Source of the DNA: Sphaerolaimus hirsutus
Lineage: Eukaryota; Nematoda; Chromadorea; Monhysterida; Sphaerolaimidae
DNA length: 64,000 bases
Reading direction: 5' to 3'
Assembly (NCBI GenBank): GCA_964036195.1
Contig: OZ038456.1
Coordinates: 18,166,001 to 18,230,000, forward strand
The notes under the pieces were generated by a model that did not search any database, was not told where the DNA came from, and was given only the letters and a program-made list of their open reading frames with translations. Positions 8,390 through 18,825 of this stretch are shown piece after piece. Every line of letters starts with the position of its first letter. Position 1 is the first letter of the stretch. The translations under genes and the position numbers were made by a program.

Positions 8390-11004
8390 CGTGTGCTCGG
8401 ACACCTGGTTCGACGTGCTCTCCATGCTGATCGCCGTCGCCCAGTGGCACGGCAAGCGCGCCGCGAAATTGTCCGGTCAGGATCAGGACAAAATCGATGA
8501 AAACACAGCCAAGGAGGTGCATAAGGAGTTGAGAGTGGCCGCTGGGTTATTTGAGTATGTGAGGAGTGAAATCGGTTGGCTGGAATTGGGGAAAATTGCT
8601 TTTTTGTTTCGGCTGGGTCTGTTGTGGGTAGGGTGGCAAACGGTACGGCATTGCGGTAAAGGGTAATGTATGGTAAATTTTCTCATTTTGCGGTAAACTG
8701 TACGCGACGATGAATTCTCCATTTTGCGGTAAACATTAATGTACGGTAAAATTTCAATTTTGCTGTAAACGGTACGGTACGTACGGTATAATTTCAATTT
8801 GCTGTAAACTGTACGGTACGGTAAATCTGAAATGTGCGGTACACGGTACGGTACAGAACGGTAAATTTAATACCGGTGTACCGCATAAAAACGTTATTTT
8901 GTAATCAGAAAAAAAAGCGATTGAAAAACCACGAGCAACAACATTCCCCCAAAACAACCAACCTCAAATAGAAACCCCCCCCCCCCTACAGGACGCCTCG
9001 GCACGGACGAACCTACCCCATGTTCTGACCTGGACCCAATGGTGCTAACAGCGTACCAAACGCAAAACACAGCCGAAGCGCACGAAGTAACCGTGGCCAG
9101 GGCCATTGAACTAGAGCACAAACCAAATTTGGTCAGCGCCCTGGCTCATGAGTGTGCGAAGATGTTTGGAGAAGCTAGTTGGTTGTCTTGGGGGTGTCCT
9201 TTGTTTTGGTGCTGTTTTTGAGGGGTTGTGAATAGGGTTTTTTCAGTGGTCCACTTTAGAAAGGCGCTTTTTTGCTTTTTCAAAAAATTGCTGGGCGTTT
9301 CTATGTAAATAAGCCTATTTCACAATCGAAACACTGCACAGTCGGGCGAAAAAATTTTTTGTGATTGTTTTGGCCGTTTTACTTCAAAATCACTATTTTG
9401 GTAATATATTTATGTAAAAAAGCTCTAAAGGTTTTAATAAATCGCTGGGGGCTTTTCGCTTTTTTAAATGCGGTTGAAAAAAATCGCGGCCAACCCTATC
9501 ATCGTGGACTGCCAAATTTGACTTCTGCTGAAGTGTAGTGTTTGTAATGGAAAGATTTGATACTGTGATGATGTAAAATATGTTAGCGATGCCATAGGCA
9601 CCCTTTGACATGACATGGCACCGTGACATTTGTTTAAAGTGTTTAAATTATCTTTTTCAAACATTTAACTTTCAATTCACTTTTTTCACCTTTAGATTAT
9701 TCCCTGTCAACTCTACCAGTGGAAATAGTGTCCAAATGGCGGACCTACTTCGAAATGAAGCATTACTTTTATCTGGCCTACGCGTACGCTTATCTGGGCG
9801 AATCGCTGCTGGCTGAAGACAAATGCGGGGAGGCTGTGCGCGCCTGCAGGGAGGGCATCAAGTGTGAGTCGAGTTGAGACATTCGACAGCCCCCTGACTT
9901 TTGTTCAAAAATCGATTTTTTTCGTCTCAAACTGTCCCGATTTTTTTTCATTTTTAAAGTTAATTTTTTTGAACATTGCACCTTGTTTTCACTACACCTG
10001 CTTTCCGTTGAATATTTGCAACTTTGTCCGGCAACACTTGAATTACCTAGCTTTTTAAGCATAAAAGCCAAATCAGTTTTTATGTAAACTTGAATGTTAA
10101 CAGATAAACCCGTTATTTGGATAAGTTTTTCGGGATCTGGATCGGGACCGCTGAATCTCGGAAATTTTCGCAGTTCGGATCCGTTTTAGACATCGTTGGG
10201 ACCTTTTTTCAGTTGTGGATTTTTCCAGGCTACGACAAGGCCAGTGCGCTGTGCGCCGACTACAACAAGAGCGCCAAGGGCGTGGGCATGTCGGCCAAGT
10301 GCGACACGCACCTCTTTTTCAGACAATTCAAACCCATTGTTGCCAGGCACTTGGAGAAAGCCGAGAGGGAGAATGGATTTATGTTTGTTTTTTTTGATGT
10401 CTGGGTTTAGGCGAACTTGGTTTATTTTGCTATTTTTCTAGAAAAGCCACGTGTTTAGTCAGTAATCCTCATTTTCGATCGGGTGAAAAGTATTTGCGCA
10501 ATGAAACAGTAATGATGTCATGATTTAAAATCATTGACACCATTTAAAGTGGTAGCACCGAGCAGGTGGCTCCAGGATTTTGGCGCTGCGATAAGTAACC
10601 CAAAAGAACGATTTTGAACGTGAAAATTGGCAAAAAAGCGCATAAGTTATCGTTTTCGGGTAAATTGGAGACCCCTTAGATTTTTTCTTCGTTTTTTGCC
10701 CACCACTGGCCATTTTTACCGTTAATTTCCCACACTCAGCTACCACCAAAAAGTCCCTGAAGACGTGCCAGAATTGACAATCAAAGCAACCTACGGTTTG
10801 GTCAAACCGATTCCGTTCAGTTTCCCGCCCGAGGGGGACGTCTGGTCCACGAGAGTTTATGCAGAATTCAACATTGGCAAGGCTTCGATGCCGGAATTTG
10901 CAAAGGCCAGGAGAGAGAAAAAAGCCCTTCCAGACCCGAAGGAAGCTCCGATTTATCAGACTGATAAAGACATGAGCAATAAAAGTGGATGTGTGGTGTC
11001 TTGA
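8390..11004 (+). CDS. BROX: BROX-like BRO1 domain protein (3' five exons)
   Basis: BRO1-domain proteins bind ESCRT-III; BROX is the short, prenylated member acting at membranes and the nuclear envelope. My exons: 8390-8574 (alternative end 8565), 8992-9177, 9696-9863, 10229-10382, 10740-11004; phases agree at each joint. Visible landmarks: AKEVHKELRVAAGLFEYV (exon 1), AEAHEVTVARAIELEHKPNL (exon 2), YLGESLLAEDKCGEAVRACR (exon 3), HLFFRQFKP (exon 4), ATYGLVKPIPFSFPPEGDVW (exon 5). The protein ends GCVVS, a CaaX-type box that matches the farnesylated tail known for BROX. The first about 120 residues of a normal BROX are not found here, so the model is 5'-partial. Intron 1 is filled by CGGTAAACGGTACGG repeats, and the exon 4 donor is GTTTGT. 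Expected to be expressed broadly; nothing in the sequence shows regulation. Confidence 0.88.
8630..8885. repeat. CGGTAAAC/GGTACGG tandem repeat in BROX intron 1
   Basis: About 250 bp of imperfect repeats of roughly 20-45 bp built from GCGGTAAAC, TGTACGGTACGG and AATTTC words. It lies wholly within the first recognised intron of BROX. Confidence 0.7.
9230..9505. mobile_element. Inverted-repeat element in BROX intron 2
   Basis: The left side reads AATAGGGTTTTTTCAGTGG and the right side CGCGGCCAACCCTATC, with GCGCTTTTTTGC and GCTTTTCGCTTTTTT paired further inside. This gives an imperfect inverted repeat of about 275 bp. It has no coding potential. Confidence 0.45.
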
Positions 11005-11582
11005 GATTTGCCAATGGTTTTTTATTTTTTATTATTTTCTGTCGATGCCATGTTTTCTGTCCGTGTGTCAAATTTGTAACTGGAAAATATAAGATGTAAA
11101 ATATCGTATTAAGAATTTTGTCTAGACTGAAAATCAGCAGATGCGGTAATGTCATATCTATGATTTTTTCCATCAGATAGTGTCCCGATTTGAAAGATTA
11201 TTGGCACTTTTTGAGAGTTGTAATTATTCTGTCGGTAAGATATTCATTAGAGATTTTATAATCGCCTAAAACAACACCCTATGTTATCTGTAAATTATAC
11301 CCTTTTGTAGAACTCGAACGACTGTATCTTTATACAGCCACTGTATACCTATTCTTTTTTAATTTACCCATGTGATGTATGGTATTCTCGCTGCTATATA
11401 AAGTATATAAATATTATTTAGATGTGGCCATGTTTAATAACTGTAATTTTTAACAGTAAGTTATGTATAGTGTATATGGTATACTATTGGCTAGCTACAG
11501 TAACCGCTTAAACTACGGTGAATGATAGTAAATATGTCGTTTTTGCAGGACTTCTAAAGATACATATGCAGGGCTGTAAATA
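11005..11582. other. BROX 3' flank, no gene seen
   Basis: AT-rich sequence after the BROX stop codon, presumably including the 3' UTR. I see no further exon and no strong polyadenylation signal that I would commit to. Confidence 0.5.
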
Positions 11583-12140
11583 CAGGGTGGGCATCTTCAG
11601 TTACCGCTGGAAAAACGCCGTAGCTTGAGCTACGGTTGAACTATCACAATGAAATTTTAACACAATAGAGTAGACTCTATAGGACACCTATTCTGAAGTT
11701 TGCAACCCAAACGGCCACATTTTGGGTGAGCTGTGGAACACACAGTTTTTAGTCTAATTTTGTGACTTGGCGTCACTCATAGGATAAATCGAGGGTGGCA
11801 TTTTAGGGGGGTCCACTGGTCTTCGGTGTCGTCCCATTCTGTCGTAAATTGGCCGATTTTGGTGCCATTTGAGTATGTTGAAGTTTGGGTTCGGGGCTAC
11901 CACAAATTCTTTTTTTTCTCTCGAATAGTCCCCCAGTCCCGAGATAAGGGGGGTCCAGTCACAAAATCACACTAAAAACTGTGTTCCACAACTTACCCAA
12001 AATGTTGCCGTTTGGGTTGCAAACTTCAGAATAGGTGTCCTATGGAGTCTACTCTATTGTGTTAGAATTTCATTGTGATAGCTCAACCGTAGCTCAAGCT
12101 ATCGCGTTTTTCCAGCGGTAACTGAAGATGCCCACCCCTG
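11583..12140. mobile_element. TA-flanked hairpin element, copy 1
   Basis: A 558-bp near-perfect inverted repeat with ends CAGGGTGGGCATCTTCAG and the complement CCCACCCCTG, flanked by TA on both sides. The arms include GTTACCGCTGGAAAAACG and continue for more than 200 bp each. The same element lies at 36982-37549 in duplication copy B and is absent from copy A. A TA duplication is typical of Tc1/mariner-type insertion, so this is probably a mariner-related MITE; family naming is inference. Confidence 0.8.
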
Positions 12141-13037
12141 TATATGGGGTCTAGCCCCACTTGCAAACAACTCAACGGTGGTCTTGTAGTAGTCGTTTTT
12201 CGCTCTCATGATTTCACATAAGTAGACTGGCTTTGGTTTCTTCTAGTCTGTGATGCTCCGGATAGATTCCATGTGTTGATTTTAGCGTTTAAATACATTT
12301 TTATGCATTTTTGAGACTTGTACGCTGGTTAGTGGGTTCCAAATATTTATTCAAATAAAATATCAATGAAATCACGTGATGAACATTTGTTTATGTTAAA
12401 TTTGGTCTGTAACGACACTCAGAATATACGTTATGTACATATTTACAACATAAATAGTAAATGTATTCATTTAAAACATTAAAAAATGTGCGACACAATC
12501 AAATTGTGCCAAATCTCATTTTCGAATTTTCTATTACCTGATCGAACACTTAAATATAAGGGCGGGTAAAAACATTGACGAAAAAAATGGGGGGCCCTTC
12601 TATTAGAAGGAATACGGTAACCACATGGATAAAAATTCTACTTCAGTCAAAAATGTTCCATTCAACGAAGCGATGGTCCCTTATTCCGGCTCTTGACGTT
12701 CAAATCGGAAAATAAAACTGTTCGGCAACAACACGTCAGTTATGCCCCTCGCTTTTTGCTTTGGCGCTAGCGTCAAGCGCCAGCGCTGGGCATTTTGTTC
12801 CTGGCACTGTTAAAAATAGCGCGAAAAGCGCCATGGCGCTTTTAGCTTTGGCGCTAGCGCCATGGCGTATTTACATCACTAGTCATGGCGCTTTTGTCTC
12901 TTGACGCCAAATTGTTGGCGCTTTTTACATCACTACTCTCGTTGCCACATTGCATGCCACCAAATTAACCATGCAGGTTGAATGTTTACTTAAAGGTTCC
13001 TGGAAATAAAGCAAACTGACGAATTGAATTTATAACT
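12141..13037. other. Intergenic; GGCGCT palindrome cluster at 12750-12935
   Basis: No gene seen. At about 12565-12620 there is a fragment of the CTTCTATTAGAAG element. From about 12750 to 12935 the sequence consists of GGCGCTAGCGCCATGGCGC palindromes ending in GGCGCTTTTTACATCACTA, a member of the family best seen at 32132. Confidence 0.5.
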
Positions 13038-14084
13038 TACCGTATTACCTCGAATTACCCCCCTTGAATGACCACCCACTCGAAATACCCCCACCCAAAT
13101 TGAGTGTAAAGGGGATGTACATGGTCGGGCTGAAAAGTCTCCGGGCAGTGCTCGCCATTCGCGGTAGGGGTAAGCTACGGTCATAAAATTTTAACACGTT
13201 AATATTTCAGGTGTTTTGAGTTACCACCCAAAATTTCACCCCTCTAGCTCCACCCACTGCGGAACTGTGGGGGTCACAATTTCGGTCATTTTGTACTGAT
13301 GTACAAATGGTGCTCTAGCTCAACGCTGCTTTAAGTTGTGATCATGAAACTTTGGCTAGTGTAAGCCACCAGTGTTGGCAATGTGCTGATAGTATTCAAC
13401 ACTTTCATAATGTGTAGTGGACACATTACCTGTGTTCAACAGCAGTGAGTAGACTCCAAAGGGGGGCTATTATGAGAAGGAGAGGCAGAATGATGAATTT
13501 GGTAGTGAGAGTAGCGACAGTTATGGCAATATGGACTAGGCTTATGATATCATAGCTTATGTTGGTTAATGCTGGCACGTTGCCAACACAGGTGGGTTAC
13601 ATTATCCAAAGTTTCATGATCACAACTTAAAGCAGCGTTGAGCTAGAGCACCATTTGTACATCAGTACAAAATGACGGAAATTGTGACCCCCACAGTTCC
13701 GCAGTGGGTGGAGCTAGAAGGGTGAAATTTTGGGTGAAAACTCAAAACACTTGATATATCAACGTGTTAAAATATTTTGACCGTAGCTTACCCCTAGCGC
13801 GAATGGCGAGCACTGCCCGGGGACTTTTCAGCCCGACCATGTACATTACAAATACCCCAGGTTGTGATCTGTGTAATTCAGAACACCCGTTAGAACCATT
13901 GAGTTACACTTTGACAGAACTTATAAGTAATTGTATACATCTCTGTCGTTGTTACATTTTGGAGTAACTGGAATCTAAAAAAATTCTGTCAAAATATGAG
14001 ACCCCCTCGAATTAACCCCCCCCCCCTCAAATTTTGTTGGCGGAATAATAAACCCCCTGGTGGTATTTAGAGGAAAAAATGGTA
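13038..14084. mobile_element. CCGTATTTCC-type element interrupted by a hairpin element
   Basis: The outer parts (13038-13122 and 13839-14084) are the two halves of a CCGTATTTCC-family element, matching intact copies such as 6818-7276. The middle is a separate element (next entry). The right half, ending AATAATAAACCCCC...GGTA, runs without a break into duplication copy A, whereas in copy B the same stretch is truncated. Confidence 0.75.
13123..13838. mobile_element. Nested hAT-like hairpin element
   Basis: A 716-bp element with terminal inverted repeats GGTCGGGCTGAAAAGTC, flanked by an exact 8-bp duplication ATGTACAT (13115-13122 and 13839-13846). Arms pair over about 250 bp each, for example through GCTCTAGCTCAACGCTGC and its complement. 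Comparison with uninterrupted copies of the host element (GTACATGACAAATAC near 18208) shows the empty site. An 8-bp duplication fits hAT-type transposition. It is non-coding. Confidence 0.82.
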
Positions 14085-14091
14085 AACGTGG

Positions 14092-16645
14092 TCACGCACT
14101 GGTGTCCCTATTTGTCTTAAAAGTGCTAGCTTGCGTCTTCCCAGCGCCCCCAGTTACCATAGGCTGCACTTTGATCACATTCACACGGAACCTGTGAAGG
14201 CTCCTAAAAGCTTCAATCACCTTTTTCCGCACTATCGGATTGAAGCATAGAAAAATGTATGGATTCACTATGCTATTGATTATATTAAACAGATTTATCA
14301 GCCAATTAGCCCACATTTTATTCACGTGCACCAAAAAGAAAAACGGTCCCGTCGATAAGAGAAGGCCGCACCATATAAAAAAGCCCTGGGGGCACTCCCA
14401 GACCCTGTAAAAGATCCTGTAAAATGGTCAAGACCCTGTAGAATGCCATGTGTCATGTAAACGACCCTGTAAAATGTCATGTGTCATGTAAAAAACCCTG
14501 TAAAGTGTCAAATGTCATGTAAAAGACCCCGTAATGTGCCATGTGTATCCAAATCTTTTTTGTGTCCTCAGCTTATGTTGTATCCAAATATTATGTCAAA
14601 AAGTAAGATTTGGATACAAAAACAATATTTGGATACACTTGACACATTACATGGTCTTTTACATGGCATCTGACACTTTACAGGACCTTTTACATGACAC
14701 ATGACATTTTACAGTGTCTTTGACACTTTACAGGGTCTTTTACAGGGTCTGGGAGTGGCACCTGTGTCATCAATCTCATTTCCGTTTTGATCCTTTTTGC
14801 GTTAGCCACGGTGGAATTGCGTCGCTGCCAAGTGAGCACGAAAAACAGAATTATATAAATGACCAAAAGAGCGGCGGGGACTGCCTGGTGCTAGTCCCAA
14901 ACCCTGCAAAATGCCCTGTAAAATGTCAAAGGTCATGCAAAGTGTCAAAAGTCATGTAAAATGCCCTGCAAAATGGCACTTCGGTTGCCATTTTACAGGG
15001 CGTTTTCCATGACCTTTGACACTTCGCATGGCATTTTACAGGGCATTTTACAGTATCTGGGACTGCTCCCTGGTGCATCCAAATGTAGGATTGCCATAGA
15101 ATGTGGTTGTAATCTATGCATTGAAAGCCTATCATCAATGTTTCTGGGTCCAGGAACATGTCGCAGCCGATCACGAATGTGAACATTGCCAGGTAGAAAA
15201 TGCCTACCGTAAGACTTAGATACGCGAAAATGCGCACTTTTTTCTCGTTGGTGAATAACTGCCCTACGACGCTTTTGTACACGTTCGGAAAGATTCTTTC
15301 TGTGCAACCAAACAGTCGATTAAATCCTATGAAAAGTATCATCCATTCGATGTAATTGAAGCAAATTCCTTCTGTTTTCTGCAGGATTGAATGGGCCATT
15401 TCACCGTAAATTTTCTCACCGAAGGCAAAATTCAATGTGCCCGACTGTCCTTTTTGGAAAACCAGATTCATTGTTTTTAACATAAATAGATGTTAAACCG
15501 TATTTATGTTTACTCGAAAGTTACGCACACTCGATTACTGGGTAAATACGTTTACGTTTCTCCAAAAAATACCTGTACTAAAATTTACGCGTACTTTTTG
15601 AAAGTACGCAAGTACAGAAAATATATTGCAATCAGAAGAGTGCAATCAACTACTAAATACAGTAATGTGGCAATATGTTATTCAGAAATAGCATTGAAAA
15701 AAATCATCAATTTTTGAAAAATTTAATCAAATACCGTATTTCCTCGAAATACCCCCGGGGGGTTTATTTTTTCAGAGTGAGAATTTTGAGGGGGGGTTAA
15801 ACGAGGGGGGGGGGTATTTCGAGGGGGGGTTTATTATTTCGCCAGAAATTTTTTGAAATCCCAGTACTAAAATGTCGTCTGAAACGTACGCAGACGTCGA
15901 AAAATGCAACAAAAATCGCCATTTATAAGACTCTAAAGACATTTATAAGTGTGTAGATGTACAAACACTGTTCTCACATAACAGAGTCATCGTTTTTAAC
16001 GTGTGTTCTGCATTGTCGGGATGACAAACCGCAGCCTTTGTCATTTACGTTCTTTATACACTAAATTTGGGGGGGGTATTTCGAGGGGGGGTTTATAAGT
16101 TCATAGTGTCCATTTTGAGGGGGGTATTTCGAGGAAATACGGTACCTATAATCTCAGAAAATCTCTCAAGAATAAAATATTATTAAATCTCTCAAAAAAC
16201 CTGGAAGGATATAAATAAATCTGAGACTTTAAAATCTCCAAAAATCTCTCAAAAAGAAAATTTAATTACATCTCTAATGAAAATCGTGGAAAAATATAAA
16301 TCTCAGAAAACCTTATATTTTCTGAGATTTTTTAAATATAAATCTCGCAGAGATTTTTTCAATGCTATTCAGAAACAATGCATATGGCTGCCAAAAGTGC
16401 ATGGCGGACAGATTAAATTTTGCACCATAAAACGCCATCGGTGTAGCCACGAATAGATAATATGACAGCATGTATAGGTCTCCAAAAGCCAGTTTGATAG
16501 CCAATGTGTAAAAGCAATTGTGAAACACCTTTCTGTTCCTCACAATAACCACCACCACTGGGATGTATGGCAGTATGCCCAGCAAACATGTCAGGCCCCA
16601 CATTATTGCCCATAGTCTGCGCTGCTCATGTAAAATCCAATCCAT
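14092..16645 (-). CDS. 7TM chemoreceptor-like GPCR, copy A
   Basis: Four exons on the minus strand: 16426-16645, 15064-15449, 14762-14884, 14092-14385 (with stop). Phases agree and give 340 residues. TM1 about 11-35, TM2 46-68, TM3 100-120 ending in FNR (where DRY usually lies), TM4 145-169, TM5 204-222 (PAALLVIYIILFFVLTW), TM6 244-262, TM7 with VNPYIFLCFNPIVRKK near 283-298. The C-terminal tail is short and basic. The layout resembles rhodopsin-like or nematode Srx-type serpentine receptors; the exact family and ligand are unknown. Introns 2 and 3 are each entirely one introner-like element; intron 1 contains a CCGTATTTCC element. The intron 2 donor is uncertain (GCA|GTCCCAG proposed). The gene lies downstream of a Cys-loop channel gene on the same strand and has a duplicate at 28727-31307. 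Confidence 0.78.
14386..14761 (-). mobile_element. Introner-like element = intron 3 of 7TM gene A
   Basis: The 376-bp intron consists of the element plus a few bases. Read on the minus strand the exon ends ACACAG, the intron starts GTGCCACTCCCAGACC and ends GGTCTGGGAGTGCCCCCAG. The ends form an inverted repeat, and CAG stands on both sides, as if duplicated on insertion. The donor is a canonical GT and the acceptor AG. The interior is many repeats of TGTAAAATG / GACACATGACATTTTAC words. Confidence 0.75.
14885..15063 (-). mobile_element. Introner-like element = intron 2 of 7TM gene A
   Basis: A 179-bp intron formed by a shorter member of the same family, with ends GGGAGCAGTCCCAG and GGGACTAGCACCAG on the minus strand. 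The coding CAC CAG before it matches the CACCAG at its end. The donor is less clear than in intron 3: directly after CAG the sequence is GGAGCA, so I place the donor six bases on at GTCCCAG, which keeps the frame. Confidence 0.65.
15732..16144. mobile_element. CCGTATTTCC element in intron 1 of 7TM gene A
   Basis: A 413-bp copy with complete ends TACCGTATTTCC and GGAAATACGGTA, and G-rich blocks GGGGGGTTTATT inside. It is present at the same place in copy B (30370-30806), so it predates the duplication. Confidence 0.75.
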
Positions 16646-18825
16646 GTTTCTGTGAACAACTTTATTTGCGTTTATAGTGGGTGGGTTTATGTGACAAATT
16701 TTAAGTTTATAATACTATATTAATCACTGCAAGTCCAGTTTTGTTCTGGAGCCACTCCCAGATCCTGTTAAATGCCCTGTAGAATGTTAAATTTCATGCA
16801 ACGTGTCAAATGTTGTGTAAAATGTTTTGTAATTTTTTTGGACATTTTACAGTGCATTGTACATGACTTTTGGCACTTTGCACGACATTTTACATTTTAC
16901 AGTACTGCATAACTTCAGTCAAGAATAAATCGAAGTAAAACATCTTGCATATCATACTGATGCTACAAGAACAAACTGACAGACTTATTTGAAAAAGGTC
17001 ACGTTACCAATACCTAGATGCATGAAATGAACCTGTTTTTTACTTGTAAAAATGATGGGTAAATAATTATAGCCTTATCGGTAATTGTAATTTTGAGTTT
17101 CTCTATACCTCGCCACCGGACGTTGATATATCCCTCAATTATCTACAGCTTGCCTTGGTGAATTGTGATGAGCTTTTAGTTTTCTGAGCGAAACATTCCA
17201 TAATGACGTCATCGTAATAAATAAAAATATTTCAGGCAGAAACATGCCTAGGTATGTTGGTTTTACTCGGCTCCGTTTTTTCTTTTTTAAATATTTTCTT
17301 GTACAAGTGCATACAGTGCATCATATAGTGCATCAGGAGCCTGAGTCCTGACTAGGTCGACATAAGTATCTTTTGGCGCATACTATGAAATCCGTCTTTA
17401 AAAAGCATTAAAGAGTTCCTTAACTCTGCTGAAATTACAGCCCAGAACTACAGTTACAGACAATGATTACTTACAGACAAAAGACAACTTACAGATGACC
17501 TTTAATTAAATATAGACAACAGCAGAATTGCTATGCGCCACAAATTTTTATGCTGTAAAAACTAAAGAGATATGTTCTATTATAATAACAGTTAATCATG
17601 TACACCATACTGTCCATACTCCATGCTACCATACTGATTAGCGATGTAAAATTGCTATGGCATTTTTGTCAGGTGGCGTCAATGATTGCACCTTGCAAGT
17701 TTTGCCCTAATCACCCATTTGAATAGTGATTTTGTAAGTTCAAGGCAAATGAACAAGTGATTTTGAACGCCTGAAAAATGCTGCCAGTTCATTAATTGCT
17801 CATGAGTTTATGTGTCCATTGTTGAACTCAGCTATGCTGCCTCACAACTGTGCCAACTTCTAATCACAAAATGCCTCAGGTCAGAGACTAATGCCCAGGG
17901 TCAATAACAATAACAGCAAAAATTTCAATACCAATACTCACATCACAGTAGATTGAAAAACACTGCATCATGTGCAAATTTCCATTTAGGCATAGTCCTT
18001 ACATCAAAAAAGATGAGGTGTTTTGTTTGTTAGCAGTGCTGCACTAATTGACTTTTGATATACCGTATTTCCTCAAAAGACCCCCCCCCTCGAAATACAC
18101 CCCCCTCGTTTGACCCCCCCCTCGTTTGACCCCCCCCCTCTCGAGACCACTATGAAACAATCACCCCCCCCCTCGAAATACCCCCCCTCCAGATTGAGTG
18201 TAAAGAGAACGTACATGACAAATACTGCAGTATGTGTTCTGCGTAGTGCAGAACACACGTTAAAACAGTGTCGGAACCACGTTAGAACAATGTTTATACC
18301 ATCTACGTACTAATATTAGTCTACAGGAGTCTATACATGTCAGTTATTGATGCATTTTTCTACCCCAGCGCACATCACAAACAACGATTTTGTACTAGGA
18401 TTTTAAAAAATTTGCGAAATAATACCCCCCCTCGAAATACCTACCTAATTATGCATCAATGTTATGGAAAAAAAATGAAGTAGATTAAGAAACACTGCAT
18501 TATGTGTACAGTATACTCCAGTTACTTTACACCCTGCAGGCATGGTTCCCGCTGGAAGCGTGCCAACGATTTTTTTACGCATGCGATTTTCATAAAAAGT
18601 TGAGAAAAGTAATCTTTGTTATAATGCTAAAGGTTAACTTATTCACAACAACGATTTTTTTCATTTTTTATACAAAAATCGCATGCTTCATCCTCTTTGG
18701 CACGGTTCCAACGAGAGACATAAATGAGTGCGAGGGTAGAGTATCATGTCCGCCGAGTATAAATACTATTAACACATACAGTATTATAAACAGAGAAAAA
18801 GAGACCATAACAAAGGATCAAAACA
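16646..18825. other. Spacer between 7TM gene A and channel gene A
   Basis: No gene seen. It holds an introner-like element at about 16748-16912 (CCACTCCCAGATCCTG ... ACATTTTACAGT), a partial CCGTATTTCC element at 18061-18440, and at about 18512-18765 a stretch flanked by CTGCAGGCATGGTTCC and GGCACGGTTCCAACG that copy B lacks. The 7TM promoter must lie here or within the 5' part, but no core motif is convincing. Confidence 0.5.
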
